NCBI GenBank assembly: GCA_030686995.1
Contig: CM060691.1
Location: 61,474,338 to 61,538,337, forward strand
From: Artemisia argyi
Taxonomy: Eukaryota > Streptophyta > Magnoliopsida > Asterales > Asteraceae
Direction: 5' to 3'
DNA: 64,000 nt
Within the stretch, counting starts at the first letter, position 1; the number at the start of each line of letters is the position of its first letter. The notes beneath the pieces are model-generated. The model saw nothing but the letters and a program-made list of their open reading frames with translations, had not been told where the DNA came from and made no database searches. Below are positions 47,534 through 60,059 of the stretch, one piece after another. The translations under genes were made by a program, and so were the position numbers.

Positions 47534-47816
47534 TTAATCTTAAATACGTTTTTCCATAAAGTGTGATCACAAATATGTCCATATTTAATAAAAGCGATAA
47601 ATTTTGCTAGTTTCTTGTGTTATTAGGTTTTTCTAGTGCCGGAGTCGCGTAGTGCCTAATATAATCATTATCTCAGACGTTCAGTTTATCACGATGATTC
47701 ACATAATAAATCACCAATTCCCATAATTTCTGAAACCGTATCAAGAAATTTAATGATTCATTTTAAATTTTAACTCGGTATTTTTAATATAGTCTCAAAA
47801 TTTACCAATTGTCACA
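47534..47816 (-). repeat. Host solo-LTR segment, terminal part
   Basis: The last piece of the minus-strand solo LTR, ending TTGTCACA before the AATAG duplication. Confidence 0.6.
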
Positions 47817-47875
47817 AATAGGTTGATTTTGTATCCGAATAAATACAACAATGCCATGAAAAGGGTTTAGTCATT

Positions 47876-48105
47876 TAAGGCTATATTTGGCAAAATTAGT
47901 TGTGAGTAGTAGCTGTGAGCAGTAGCCACAAATCACTGCTCACCGCTCACAGCTTTATAAAGAAGCTCTAGAAAAATGAACTTTCCTAAATAATAGCAAA
48001 GCTTACAGCTCTAATGCCAAACGAACACTAAAAATCAAAAAGCTCATTGCTTACCGCTCATCGCCCCAAAAAGCTCCATAAAGCTTTGCGCCAAACATAG
48101 CCTTA
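47876..48105. mobile_element. Small MITE with AAGGCTATRTTTGGC ends
   Basis: About 230 bp. The left end AAGGCTATATTTGGC is inverted at the right as GCCAAACATAGCCTT. GCTCACAGCTTTATAAAG-type text inside is also repeated inverted. It is of the PIF/Harbinger or hAT MITE kind; the target duplication is not clear. Confidence 0.75.
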
Positions 48106-48791
48106 GACTAGCGAGTAGTGACATAAATTTCCACAGGACACGGTCGATAAATTTATTCCATGTGCTTATAACTATTTAACTATTACCACAGAAATTGTCT
48201 TTCTCTGAAGGCAATTATGTTACTATACATACTAGTTATAATGCCCGCGCACGCGCCGGGTATTTTTTTTAATTTTTTTTAATGATATATTTTTATTTGT
48301 TAAAAAAATTAATTTAATATTTGTTATGTTTCATTTATGATTTTTAAGTAAAGTTTTTTATTATTGAAGATAATCATTTAAAAAGTTTAATAATATTGTT
48401 AGTTGCATCTTATCTATATTTTTTGTATTTATCTTATACTTGTGTAGTATATCAACAAAACCAATTTATAAATTTATAAATTAAAAAATAGTAATTAAAA
48501 TATTACCCAATAAGAAAATATATATATTTTTTAAATTCGAAAGTCCCCACTTGAGGTTTTGTTTTATTATATAAAAAATATATAAACTGGTTTTTAACTT
48601 CTCATATATAATAAACTGTATATATACTAGGGCTGGACACAGTAAGGGGAGGGATTGACCCTTATTTTATCTGTAACGTTAGCTTTCTCTCTCCGACGAC
48701 CTACAGGCGATTGGCTATCACAGTAAGGGCGACCTTCTTTTTTTTAACTAACAAATTTTAATTTCATTACATTTTTTATCTTTTCTTTCTT
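48106..48791. other. AT-rich spacer with a GC-rich palindromic motif
   Basis: TGCCCGCGCACGCGCCGGG at 48243 stands out from AT-rich surroundings and resembles the end of a dispersed plant repeat. CACAGTAAGG occurs near 48648 and 48719. No gene is seen. Confidence 0.4.
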
Positions 48792-48838
48792 TTATAAAAT
48801 ACTTTACAAATAATATCTAAAAAAATTACAAAACTAAG

Positions 48839-48918
<80 letters not shown>

Positions 48919-48928
48919 CAAAACTAAG

Positions 48929-48995
<67 letters not shown>

Positions 48996-49030
48996 AGTTT
49001 TGTAATTTTTTTAGATATTATTTGTAAAGT

Positions 49031-49034
<4 letters not shown>
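48792..49034. repeat. TA microsatellites enclosed by a 43-bp inverted repeat
   Basis: The left arm (about 48795-48840, ACTTTACAAATAATATC... AAAACTAAGAT) is the reverse complement of 48991-49033. Two long (TA)n tracts lie between, separated by a 20-base direct copy of part of the left arm (48912-48931). Confidence 0.85.
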
Positions 49035-49968
<934 letters not shown>

Positions 49969-50053
49969 GTATGTATGTACAATCTCGTATATTTATTTAC
50001 ATATCACAATAATTGGCGCTTTCATTTTGATATTTATTACAATAATTAAAAAG

Positions 50054-50384
50054 TAAACAACACAGATCATCCCTGTGGTTTCCCCAAAAATGCACCTATA
50101 GTCTCTGAAATTATTTTCTTGCACAGATAGCCCCTAAAGTTAACAAAAATGACACCAACAATCCCTAACTTTAAAAAAGAATACCAGCAGCAATCTCTCG
50201 ACTTTGAAAAAAAAATGATATCATCAGCAGCCCCTCGACTTTGAAAAGGATAGCACCATTAGTCTTTATAGGGATGGGTTGTGTTATTATTTGCTATGTT
50301 AAGGTCTATTCGCGCAAAGTAAAAGTTTCAACAACGGTAGATGCATTTTTAAGCAAACCACAAGGACGATTTATCTAATTTACA
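50054..50384. mobile_element. Small MITE with CCCTGTGGTTT ends
   Basis: The left end CATCCCTGTGGTTTCCCC plus AAAAATGCA is inverted at the right end as TGCATTTTTAAGC plus AACCACAAGGACGA. The interior has three near-copies of CCCCTCGACTTTGAAAA. Non-coding. Confidence 0.7.
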
Positions 50385-50846
50385 TTTAATCTAATATATA
50401 ATGATTATAATGTTTATTAATAACAACATCATATATGTGTTTTTTTTAAAAAAAAGTTAAGTAAAGTATACGATTTATTGTTTACGTATGGTATATAAAT
50501 CGGTTTAGAGATGGGATGGGAATGACAATTTTATTTGTTTGGTTTCCTATGTAGAAGGGTAAGGACCTGATGAGATTGATGAAGATCAAGAAGCTCGGGT
50601 AATACTTAAACAAAGACCACACTTTACTACTATGAGGTAGTATTTGAAGTATTCACCCTCCTTGTAAAGTTGTGTGTGTTGCTCTCCTTTTATAGAAAGA
50701 CTTGTAGGGTTTAGAGATAAACCCTTTGGGGATGATCAATGGCTACTAGGGAGTCAGGTGTTGATCATCCAGGAGCAGAAAAGGAGGAAAAGTGTTGTGT
50801 GCTCTTTGGCTCGTACAAAATGGTGCTTGTCGTGTGTCCCTACTGT
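50385..50846. other. Spacer, no recognised gene
   Basis: It contains a TATA-like CTTTTATAGAAAG (50686) and a short open frame from 50674 that runs into the hAT-like sequence. No domain is recognised. Confidence 0.4.
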
Positions 50847-51473
50847 TAGGGGTGAGCATGGGGCGGGGTGGGGCGGTTTTATGGTAAAACCAAAATCCGA
50901 ACCATATATTTCGATTTTTAAAAACTGCAAAACGTTTGGTGTCGGTTTTTTCGGTTTCGGTTTCAGTTTTTATTCGGTTTTTTCTTAGTTGAAAACAAGC
51001 AAGTTTTAATCTTTTATAAAGTTTACGATTCCTAGATTTCTAGCAAAAATATTTAAACAAATATCAATATATAATAGCATAATATCCAACAATCCAAAAA
51101 ATGTACGAAACAACCAAACATGAATCTAAAATATAAAATGCCTGTCTTTGCGGCTTTGCACTTTTCACTCGTAGAAACATTCAAAGAACACTATTACTCA
51201 AAAACAATGATATAATATATACATATATGACAAATTTGAATGTATAGATAATAAACAACACTATTATTTTTTTAATAGATAAATTAAAGTTGTATACTCA
51301 AATCTTTTAAATTAAATAGAAAATATTATGTAGATAAAATTATATAAAAACATATATAATGGTGGGGTGGGGCGGTTTTCTCGGTTCGGTTTTTATTATG
51401 AAACCAAAACCGCCCCAAACATCCGGTTTTTATAAAATTAAAAACCACCACCGTCGGTTGTCAAAAGGGGCGG
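50847..51473. mobile_element. hAT-like fragment
   Basis: TAGGGGTGAGCATGGGGCGG, followed by alternating GGTTTTCGGTTTCGG-type and inverted AAACCAAAACCG-type text, is typical of the ends of plant hAT elements. A second GGGGCGGTTT block (51370) and its complement lie near 51410. The sequence is cut at 51474 by element B; the rest should lie on B's far side, outside the window. No transposase. Confidence 0.5.
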
Positions 51474-52923
51474 TGATGAGGCGAAAAGTGTTATGCTTTT
51501 AGGGGGTCATTTAAGCCCTAAGTCGTTATTATTTGATCAAATATTGCCTCAAATCGTTTACTTTTGTCATTTTAGGTACTTTGGAGAAGAAATATGGAAA
51601 ATGAAGCATTTTTGACGTTTTTGGAGCGAAAAGTGAAGAAAACGGCAAAGTCTCCAAAATCAAGCTGGAAATAGTACTTGACGGCGTCAAGATTTGCATG
51701 TGACGGCGTCATGTGTTGGCAAAGAGGTGGATATAAAGTTTATACGAGACGCGCCAGAATATTTTTAGGACTTAATGAGTGACGGCGTCATGCTTTGGGA
51801 CGCCTAGGCCGTCAAGAGCAATTTTACAAGTGACGGCCATATGATGATTAACAAGTGACGACGTCAGATCTGGATCTAGGCAATCCGAGAAGAGTATTGG
51901 CGGCTAGTTGACGGCGTCACAGGTATAACATAACGCCGTCAAATGTGTAATCTCTATATATAGTTTTCTAATTTTAATTCATTAGAGAGAGAAATTTTGG
52001 ATGAACTTTACCACAAACCCTAGGTCGAATTTTCACCTTCTTGTAAGGGTTTCAAACTCTTCATTCATCTATGTTTGAATAAAGATAAGTCTTCCAATAA
52101 TCATTCAATATCTCTATGTGTTGTTTGATTCTATCTTAAGCTTTTCTTTACTTTAACATGCTAGGCTAGGTTTGTTTGTGTTTGCTTAGATTTAATGAAA
52201 CCTAGCTATTGATTGTTGGTTGATTGTTTGTTATTAATTGTTATGGATGAATGATTTTGATGTTAGGCTTAAGAAAACTGGCTAATCTCCAATTGGTAAC
52301 TTGCTTGAACGTCATCAGAAACATGAATCGGATGTGTACTACAATTTTAATGGTTGTATTTAATGCATGAGTGACTACTAAGGATGCCATGTTAGGAGCT
52401 AGTTGTCGGCTCGACATAAGAAGAGGTAGAAGCTTATAGAGTTGGGGAAGATCGTACACGGCCCCACGAATGGTATTAAGGAATATAACCCGTCATCCGC
52501 GCAATTGTAACAAACTATTCAATTAATGAAAGATAGATAAGGAGTAGTAAAATCTAAGTAAACACGTTTCTCTCATTATTGTTTTTCTCATATTTACTTT
52601 CTTGTTATTTTATTTTTATTGCATTTGTAGTTATTTGGGTTAGTTGACTAGCAACTAATTCCGCCCACTCTTCCAATACCCGAGATTTTTACTTGCTTTC
52701 CATAAAATATAAAAATACAAAAGGAATCCTCCTTCACCTGTAGACCTAGTTTAATTAAGTTTAGAGCCTAACGAACACTATTCCCCAAGTAGAACGATCA
52801 ATCCCCGGTACTTGCCACTACACTATACTACATCGGTCAGGTACACTGCCTGGTGAGGATTGCAAGCTTCTCGAGATCCCTCGAGAGGTAAAACCTTTTG
52901 CGTAGACGCAATCACACGCATCA
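51474..52923 (+). repeat. Element B left LTR
   Basis: 1,450 bp, TGATGAGGCG to CACGCATCA. Same layout as the A and C LTRs but more diverged: TGACGGCGTCA array 51690-51950, TATA at about 51955, anti-tRNA-Asp segment 52809-52838 and a CTCGAGATCCCTCGAG hairpin at 52871. Confidence 0.9.
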
Positions 52924-52929
52924 AGTTTT

Positions 52930-52947
52930 TGGCGCCGTTGCCGGGGA
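52930..52947 (+). promoter_or_regulatory. Primer-binding site for tRNA-Asp, element B
   Basis: TGGCGCCGTTGCCGGGGA is complementary to the 3' 18 nucleotides (with CCA) of plant tRNA-Asp(GUC) as remembered. It starts six bases after the LTR end. Confidence 0.85.
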
Positions 52948-53094
52948 ATAGTTATTGTTTAGGTTGAAATTTCTTTTTATTAGGTCTACTTGCTAGATTC
53001 CTTTCTAGTAAGATTTTTATTTTATTTTTATTAGCTTTCTTTAGTCTATCTTATTTCTTCGTTTCTTTGTTCGTAACCATTACCATCCACCATC

Positions 53095-54830
53095 ATGGAA
53101 GGTGGTAATATCTTTGATCCCATCAACCAACCACAACAAGACCCACCATAACCAAACCAACCTCCTAGACCACGAACTTTAGGATAGTACTCCCGTCTTA
53201 GCCACCAAGGCTATCAAAACACCATTAAGCTCACTCAAGGAGCCAATGTGTCTCCCTTGCGATCCGACCCCATCTGGTTGGTGCAAAGCGGATGTGCATT
53301 CCATGGACTTCATTCCGAAGATCCTAATCAACATCTTAAGGATTTCCTCAAAATTGTAGATTCCATAGACTTTGATGTTGAAACTCGAGAGACGACCCGA
53401 TTGCGTCTCTTTCAATTCTCTCTACGTGACCAAGCTAGTCAATGGCTTGAGCGTTTACCCACGGGATCCATCACCTCTTGCGAGGATCTCACCACTCGTT
53501 TCCTTGCTCAATTTTTCCCACCGGGGAGAACCACCAAGCTAAGAAATGACATCTTGATGTTCCAACAACGTCAAGGTGAAACCCTTTATGAAGCATGGAC
53601 TCGTTTCAAGGACTTACTCCAAAAAGTCCATCATCATGGCATAGATCTTTGGCTCCAAGTCCAAATCTTTTATGACCGTATCAATCTTTCCACGAGGCAA
53701 ACCATTGACCAAGCGGCCGGTGGCAAGCTACGTGATCGAAGTGCGGAAGAATCATGGGAACTCATAGAAGATCTTGCTCTCTATAACAAAGAAAGTTGGA
53801 ATGATCCCCGTGATTTGAACAAAATGGTCAAGGCAATATCTTTACCTTCGAACAATTCAACCACTCCCGACTGTAGGATCATGTAACTTGAAGACCAAGT
53901 CAAGTTTCTCATGAAATCCTACGAAGCTCTTAAATCTTCAAGCCAAGTGAACAAAATCACTTCTTCATGCAAACTGTGTAACGGCCCTCACGAAACTCAT
54001 AATTGCATGAAACTCCCCAAATGAGCTTTTAAAGAATTCACATCCTCATGTGCCGACAGAGCGGAGGATAGGTGGCCCACCACTAATCGTGGACCTCGGA
54101 ATTTCAGCGAAGCCTATGAAGCGTGGAAGGATAAGCCAAATTTCAGAGGGTACCAGACTCGGAGCATATCCTTCGATGACTCTCCCCCACTCACCTGGTC
54201 CGAGCATTATCCACCTCAAAACACACCTGAGAAAAGCTATGAAGAAACACTGTGAAAGTTTTTTCTCTCTCAAGAAACACAACTTTCCACGCTCGAGAAT
54301 CAATTCAGACAACAGCAAGCTGATATGAATAACAAGGTTGGTAACCTGTTGAATGCTATCAATGAGCGCATTGCTAGTAAAGTGGCTCAGGCTGAAAAGG
54401 TCAAATCTGTCACCATCATTCATCAACCACCCTCACAAGTAAAAATAAAGAACCCTAGTAAACTCTTAAAGCATATATCACCAAAGGTGAAGGAAACTAG
54501 GGACCCTTTTGACTCCTCAGGACCAGTCCACTTCGTGAACGCCATTACCACAATACCTGCTCCTAAACCCGATAAGAGCCAATAGCCAACTAGGAATGGG
54601 GACCATGAAGTAGAAAGTAGAGCCCCAAAGAAGGACCACGATGTGATTAAGAGCCCTGTAGACTTACCCGAGGACTCCATCACACAAGGATCGAGCGAGA
54701 GGAAGGAGTTGAAAGAAAAATCCGAGGGGCCTAAGGAAAATCTGGGAGTTTTGGATAACTCTATTATGGAGGAGCTCGAGAAAGGCACGGTAGGGGTTTC
54801 TATAGGGTGTAGAAATAGGATAGAGGAAGG
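53095..54830 (+). pseudogene. Gag of element B, with stops
   Basis: The start is probably at 53095 (MEGGNIFDPINQPQQDPP), followed by TAA at 53149 and TAG near 53185. The capsid domain lies at 53248-53850 (DPNQHLKDFLKIVDSID, QASQWLERLP, ARFKD-type WTRFKDLLQKVHHHG). A zinc knuckle variant CKLCNGPHETHNC (CX2CX3HX4C) comes after TAA 53884. Further TGA codons are at 54022 and 54253, and a TAG near 54583. All lie in one frame, so the breaks are point mutations. The linker to 54830 is rich in Lys, Glu and Pro. The capsid resembles that of Athila/Tat-type gypsy elements. Confidence 0.78.
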
Positions 54831-55922
54831 CGACTCCCAGGTTTTTAAGATTTCTTGCACCACTAGGAAAAAGCTTATAACTGATGCCTATGTAGATTCT
54901 GACCTCCCAATAAATGCGATCTCTCTCTCTCCCTTTACAACGAAGCCTTCCTTGAACAGATTACGTGTAAAGGATTCAATAGCGCCAGGATAGAGAAAAG
55001 GTTACCAATTATGATTGGAGGATTCATCTATGACATTGATCTAACCGTGACCGATGACATGGACTCATTCATTAGTCCAACATTAACTAACCTCGTCCTC
55101 AGAAAACCATTTGTAAAGGAAACAGGAGTGACATTAGATGAGAGCGATGGTAGTGCACTATTTACCAATGGTGTCAGGAAAGTAATTTTTCGTAAAGGTA
55201 ACGAGGAAGTGTATGAATACCAACCATCCTTGAATTGTAATACAAGGGGATTACAAGGTAGAAGGTCGGGAAAGATAAAGCGACGTGATCCGAATAACCT
55301 CAAAATCCCTTGTATGATCGGTCACAAGCATTTCTATAATGTCTACATTGACGTGTGCCTACCCAAGAATGTTATGTCCTTGTTCTATTACAACAATATT
55401 TGTAAATGGGGGTTGATTTATAAAGAAGAGAATGTTGTCGGCAGAGATCATGAAGTGCAAGTATTTGTAGGAAATATGACATTCACAATGGACTTTACGA
55501 TCATGGACAATATTGAGGATTATATTGATCCTATGTTATCACAAGTTGTTTTCGGGGCGCCCTTTTGTGAAATCACTAACTTAATGGTTGACAACCAGAA
55601 TGGGATCATGACTTTCACCGATGGGATTAGGAGAATCTCATACCAAACGCCATATAAGATGAAAGGTTTCGAAGGAGTAGATTGTGACGGGCTTGATAAG
55701 CTAGGTTCCCAACTTGTTTTATGTGATGATGATGTTCGGAGAGGATGTAAACACACCTTTGAATTATCATGTGGGTTCTTTAAGGGTATCAGTAAGCTTA
55801 GTTCCAAATATCGGGAAGATATTTTTGAATTTGAGGACCCAAAATACATGCACTATGAAAGTGATCCCGATAGAGATTTGGAGGATGACCTAGAAACCGT
55901 GACCAATGAAGAGGTCACGTGA
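54831..55922 (+). pseudogene. Two tandem retropepsin-like domains of element B
   Basis: Domain 1 (about 54841-55230, frameshift near 54980) reads AYVDSDLPINAISL, then FISPTLTNLVLRKPF and LFTNGVRKVIF. Domain 2 (about 55300-55640) reads VYIDVCLPKNVMSL, VFVGNMTFTMDFTIMDNIEDYID, LSQVVFGAPF and MTFTDGIRRISY. Both follow the order of a plant retroelement protease: active-site loop, flap, then (V/L)(V/F)(G/R)xPF. In neither does the loop keep Asp-Ser/Thr-Gly. Element C has one such domain. The tail (DIFEFEDPKYMHYESDPDRDLEDD) is acidic. Proteolytic function is unlikely; a structural role for the domain in the ancestor is possible. Confidence 0.65.
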
Positions 55923-56399
55923 TAACCCGTGACTATGAGTCTAGCTACAAGACTCGTAAATAAAGAAAAGCGCTTCTTGGGAGGCAATCCAAGCTTTATT
56001 TGTTTCTTTTTTTATTTGTTTGATTTTATTTGTTTCCGTATGCATGTTTGTTGATATAAATAATTGACTAAAAACATTATTCATATCTTTCGATATCTCT
56101 AAGTTTTGATAATCACAAAACGAAAACTCATCAAACCAAAGGATATGACGTAAACAAGTATTTAGTAGCAAATACTCATTTTCACCATCTAATCACTTAA
56201 GGTATGAATAAACAAAGTGATTAATGCATTATAAGATCAAAGGAAATTTTGTATTAATATATAACATTTTATAAAATGTTTTTAACATTTTATAAATATT
56301 TGTAAATCATTTTTGGTATAGCTTTATTAAACCACAAAGATATGATTTCAAATTTCCAACCAAAAAGGGCAAATTTTATCCAGAAAAACTTTTCAAACG

Positions 56400-56510
56400 T
56401 TCAGGAGGGCGGCCCCCTTAAAGTTACTAGGCGGCCCCCTTAATCATTAAGGGGACCGGCCTATCATTAAGGGGACCGGCCTATAATTAAGGGGACCAGC
56501 ACGCTCCCGA
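56400..56510 (+). repeat. Short inverted and direct repeats in the copia LTR
   Basis: GGCGGCCCCCTTAA occurs twice and TTAAGGGGACCGGCC or its variant three times in the opposite sense, all within 110 bp upstream of a TTTAAATA TATA-like box (56528). Position and symmetry fit an enhancer; the factor is unknown. Confidence 0.7.
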
Positions 56511-56944
56511 ACAGTAAAATCTGGCCCTTTAAATACTGGATCATTTTACACATTTTCCTCACCTTTTTGCACTAGAAACTTTCTGATCTAAACATCCATT
56601 TCCTTTCTCTAAAAATCCTTTGATCTTATATACTTTGATCTTTGTTTCAAAGTGATTCAAGCCTCAACATTCAAAGTGCAAAGAGAAGAATACTTCTCCT
56701 TGAAGTATTGCAACTTAGTATCATCTTGCTATCTAAGTTGCTTGTTTATATTTTCTTGCAAATCTTTCATCCTTTGGTGAATAAGGTGTATGTATTAGTT
56801 AGCTAGATTTAGTTGAAGAATCTAGGATTGTTGTAAGTGTGAGGTGAAACTTGAAGTGAAGAAGAAGTGTTAGATATTAGTGGTGATAAGAGATTGTAGC
56901 AATAGGGACTTATAGTGAAGATATTGAGGGTCTAAAGTGAAGAA

Positions 56945-57115
56945 GACTAGAAGACATTAGTGGCTTGAAGGTGTCAAGACATTAGTGACTTGAAGGTGTG
57001 AAGACATTAGTGGCTTGAAGGTGTCAAGACATTAGTGACTTAAAGGCGTGAAGACATTAGTGGCTTGAAGGTGTCAAGACATTAATGCTTTGAAGGTGCA
57101 AAGATTTTAGTGGCT
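56945..57115 (+). repeat. Tandem repeat, about 24-27 bp
   Basis: About seven units of GAAGACATTAGTGGCTTGAA / GGTGTCAAGACATTAGTGAC type inside the copia solo LTR. Confidence 0.85.
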
Positions 57116-60059
57116 AGAAGTTGTGTAGAAGTTGTGACTTAGGTGTGAAGACGTTGCGGTGTGATTATTGGTGTGTAAATTGGTGTGCAAAGTGGTGTGT
57201 AAATTTGGTGTGTAAGGTTTTCTCGGCCATAAGGGAGATTGTTGATATAGTGAAGAAAACTCTCGAGTTAGGTGCTCGGGGAGTGGAGTAGGGCAAGGAA
57301 GGTGTCCTTGTAGCCGAACCACTATAAATCCTTTGTCTCTCGGTTTGATCTTTCCATCTCTTACTCTTTACTTGCTTACTTACTAGCTTTTCAAAAATTG
57401 TCTATATTATGTGTTGTGCATATATTGAATTCACATAAAGATCAAACTAGGTTCCATTCAAAACATCAATTATACATTAGTTAAACATAAGTATATACAA
57501 CTACTAAGACACATATATCTATATTAGTACAAACTTATATTTAAGTGGGATATATGAAATCATAATTTCTATTAAACACTTTAAATAAGTATTGTCTATG
57601 TGATATATGTAAACTAGTTTGTTTGTATACTTTAGCTTTAACGGTTTTTACAAATACTATCAATTCTTAGAAAGCAAACTTTTATTAAACGAAAAAGACG
57701 CAAAACTATTTAACCCCCCCTTCTAGTTTTCCACAATGTTTTATTTTTATTGTTTGTGGCTCATGTTTCAAAATAAATTGTGAAAATGCTTTTGTTTTTA
57801 ACTTTGTCTTGATTACATATAAAGGTATTTTGCAAAAGATAAGTGTAAGGGAAATTTAAATTAGTTTCTAATGAATGAGATTGAACATGAATCACAACAA
57901 TATTAAACAAATATGCATATTAGTATTTGTTTGAGTCAAATGCGTGTATCGAGTCATAATGATATTTTGTAAGATTTCCAGGAATTAAGGCGTGAGTTTT
58001 TCCAGAAATTTTCTGAAAACTTAACATGAAATTTCTGCAGGTCACTTCTGACGACGTCAGGGTCATAACCTGACGGCTTCAAGTGTAAAATTCTGGAAAT
58101 TTTGCGAGTTTTGTTTTTCTGTCGGAGTCATAGAATTTTTGTTAAATCTTTAGTTTTATAAACTCCAGGAAATCTGCAAATATTCATTCCACGAGCATTA
58201 TATCTTAATTTGCTTTCTAGGATTTTTTTATATATAGAGTTTGCCGCCGATTTTATGCAAGGTTTGCCATGATTGTTTTCTCAGGTTTAACAGGATATAT
58301 TGGACAAGAAGATGATTTATATTTCTGGAGGGAAGCTTTTAACGTTCATTTTCTTGGAGGAGGATCTAACCTTGTTATCGCATTATCCTCACCGAACGAA
58401 TCTGGGGAGTAGTTGTTTCATTCTTTTACCTTCGTTACTTTTACATCCTTTTTATTGAACATTGGGGACAATGTTCAGCCTAAGTGTAAGGGGAGGGTAA
58501 ATAATGATACCTTAGAGAATGCAATTGCACTTGATGTTTGTTTGTTTAATAGTAGGTGTGTAATAAAACTAAGAGAAACACTTGTTAGGGTAATTTTAGC
58601 GCCAAATTTAAAATTTTTTACAACATATAGGAGTGAAGCTTTAGCCTTAATAAGCGTCTCATGGATAGGAGTTGTATGACTAGCACAAAAACTGTACCAC
58701 TCAAAAATTTCCACCCCAAATATGTGAGGTTCGCCCTAGATTTGTTAGAAAAAGATGCTTATGAGTGTACTGGTAGTACTTAGATTCTAGAACTTGTGAT
58801 AGTGATGCATTTCAAGACCGCTAGTGAGACTACATTCATGTAGTTAGGATTTACTACATGATAAGAGGCATTAGGATAACACTTGTGTTAAACCTGTATC
58901 ATAATTACTTGACCAATAAAGTCAATACACTTGACTAATAAAGTCAATTAATTCTCCCACACCTTTGCGATGTACTCATTTTTAGTACACGATACCCCTA
59001 GTACACCCTTCCGAGCCTATCTTTTTCGTTTCTAACTTTAAGCATTTTACTTAAAGGAAGAATTTGTTTACAATCCACCTCAAATGTACACCCAAATCGC
59101 CTTAGCCTTCCTTGTATGCACTCATCTTTAGTGCATTATTGTTATTTGTTTAAACCCTTAGTTAATTGTCTAATTGATTACATGGTTGCTAAGTCGAGTC
59201 ATATCTTGTACATATTGTTTTGGGACGATTGGGACTCATGGGTAAAGTACTGTTGTTATGGAGTATTGGGGAAGACGTCAATTATTACCCCCATAAGTGC
59301 GTTAAAATCTTAAAAAGTACTCAAAGTATTTTGATTATCTTAATTCGAGTCATTAGAATAGTTGATTGTAAAGTATGTAAAAGCTCAAGTGTAATAGGAA
59401 TGCAAATTCCCTACGATGTATTATTTTGGATGGTAGGGCAAGAGTGTATGAAAAAAAAAATCGAAAAAATCAAGAAAAAGAAAAAAAAAATAGAAACAAG
59501 AAAAAGAGAAAAAACATACGGACTACCATCCCGTTTCCTTTTATGTTTATTTTATGTTGTTGTTATTTTATGATTAGCTTAAGTCGAGTCGAGTCTTGGC
59601 TTAGCAATGCCACATTTTACATGTAATTGACCAAGATGATTAACTCGCCACGAGTAAAGATTGCCTTTATCCAACAAAACCGTGTTTATCATATCCCTAC
59701 ACCCCACGTTACAACCCTTTAAAAGTCCGATTTGATAGTTTATCCTAGGTGGTTACGCCAAGTGGTGGAGGTTTGATCCTTTCCCAAGCCTATGGTAATC
59801 TATGTGCTATGATAGGTAGTGAGAGATATTTTCCATTTTCATTTGTGATATATACTTTTATTACACTCGAGAGATGTGAGTATCTAAACACTATTTGTGA
59901 GGTGCTAGTGTATAATTTTCGTGCTTGTTTTGGTTATAGTGGAATGATCATTTGTTGTAATTACTTTTATATTAGTGTTAAATGACCCATATCTTATATT
60001 TTGATTAGAATAAAAGCGCATTTGCTTGAGGACAAGAAAATCTCAAGTGTAAGGGTATT

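Larger units (their letters stand above)
27936..47816 (-). mobile_element. Chromovirus-type solo LTR expanded to about 20 kb by nested insertions
   Basis: The left end is TGTAACACCCCC (the LTR 3' end on the minus strand); the right end is TTGTCACA, which gives TGTGACAA as the LTR start. Immediately outside, AATAG occurs at 27931-27935 and again at 47817-47821: an exact 5-bp target duplication. Recognised host pieces are about 27936-29488, 43875-45282 and 47534-47816, roughly 3.2 kb in all. This is a normal size for a Tekay LTR and close to the 2,957-bp solo LTR nearby. Phrases such as CTAATGGCGACATGC repeated near 28425-28490 correspond to the GCGACCTAATTGATG repeats of the Tekay LTR. No internal domains remain, hence a solo LTR. 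Confidence 0.75.
56049..57735 (+). mobile_element. Copia solo LTR
   Basis: 1,687 bp, TGTTGATATAAA to TTTTCCACA, flanked by perfect ATGTT duplications (56044-56048 and 57736-57740). Element A shows the uninterrupted target (GCATGTTTTATTTT near 1848). No internal sequence remains, so it arose by LTR-LTR recombination. It is related to the copia LTR at 15933-17313. Confidence 0.95.
55923..60059 (+). other. Conserved non-coding 3' region of element B, split by a solo LTR
   Basis: The equivalent of 1735-4217 resumes at 57741 after the copia solo LTR. AAGTGTAAGGG-type motifs are at about 57842, 58484, 59388 (diverged) and 60043. An A-rich tract is at 59450-59515. It has no gene. Confidence 0.75.

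Noticed and set aside
50674..50988. 104-residue ORF
   Set aside because: It runs from spacer into the end of the hAT-like fragment; no domain, and the second half is translated terminal-repeat text.
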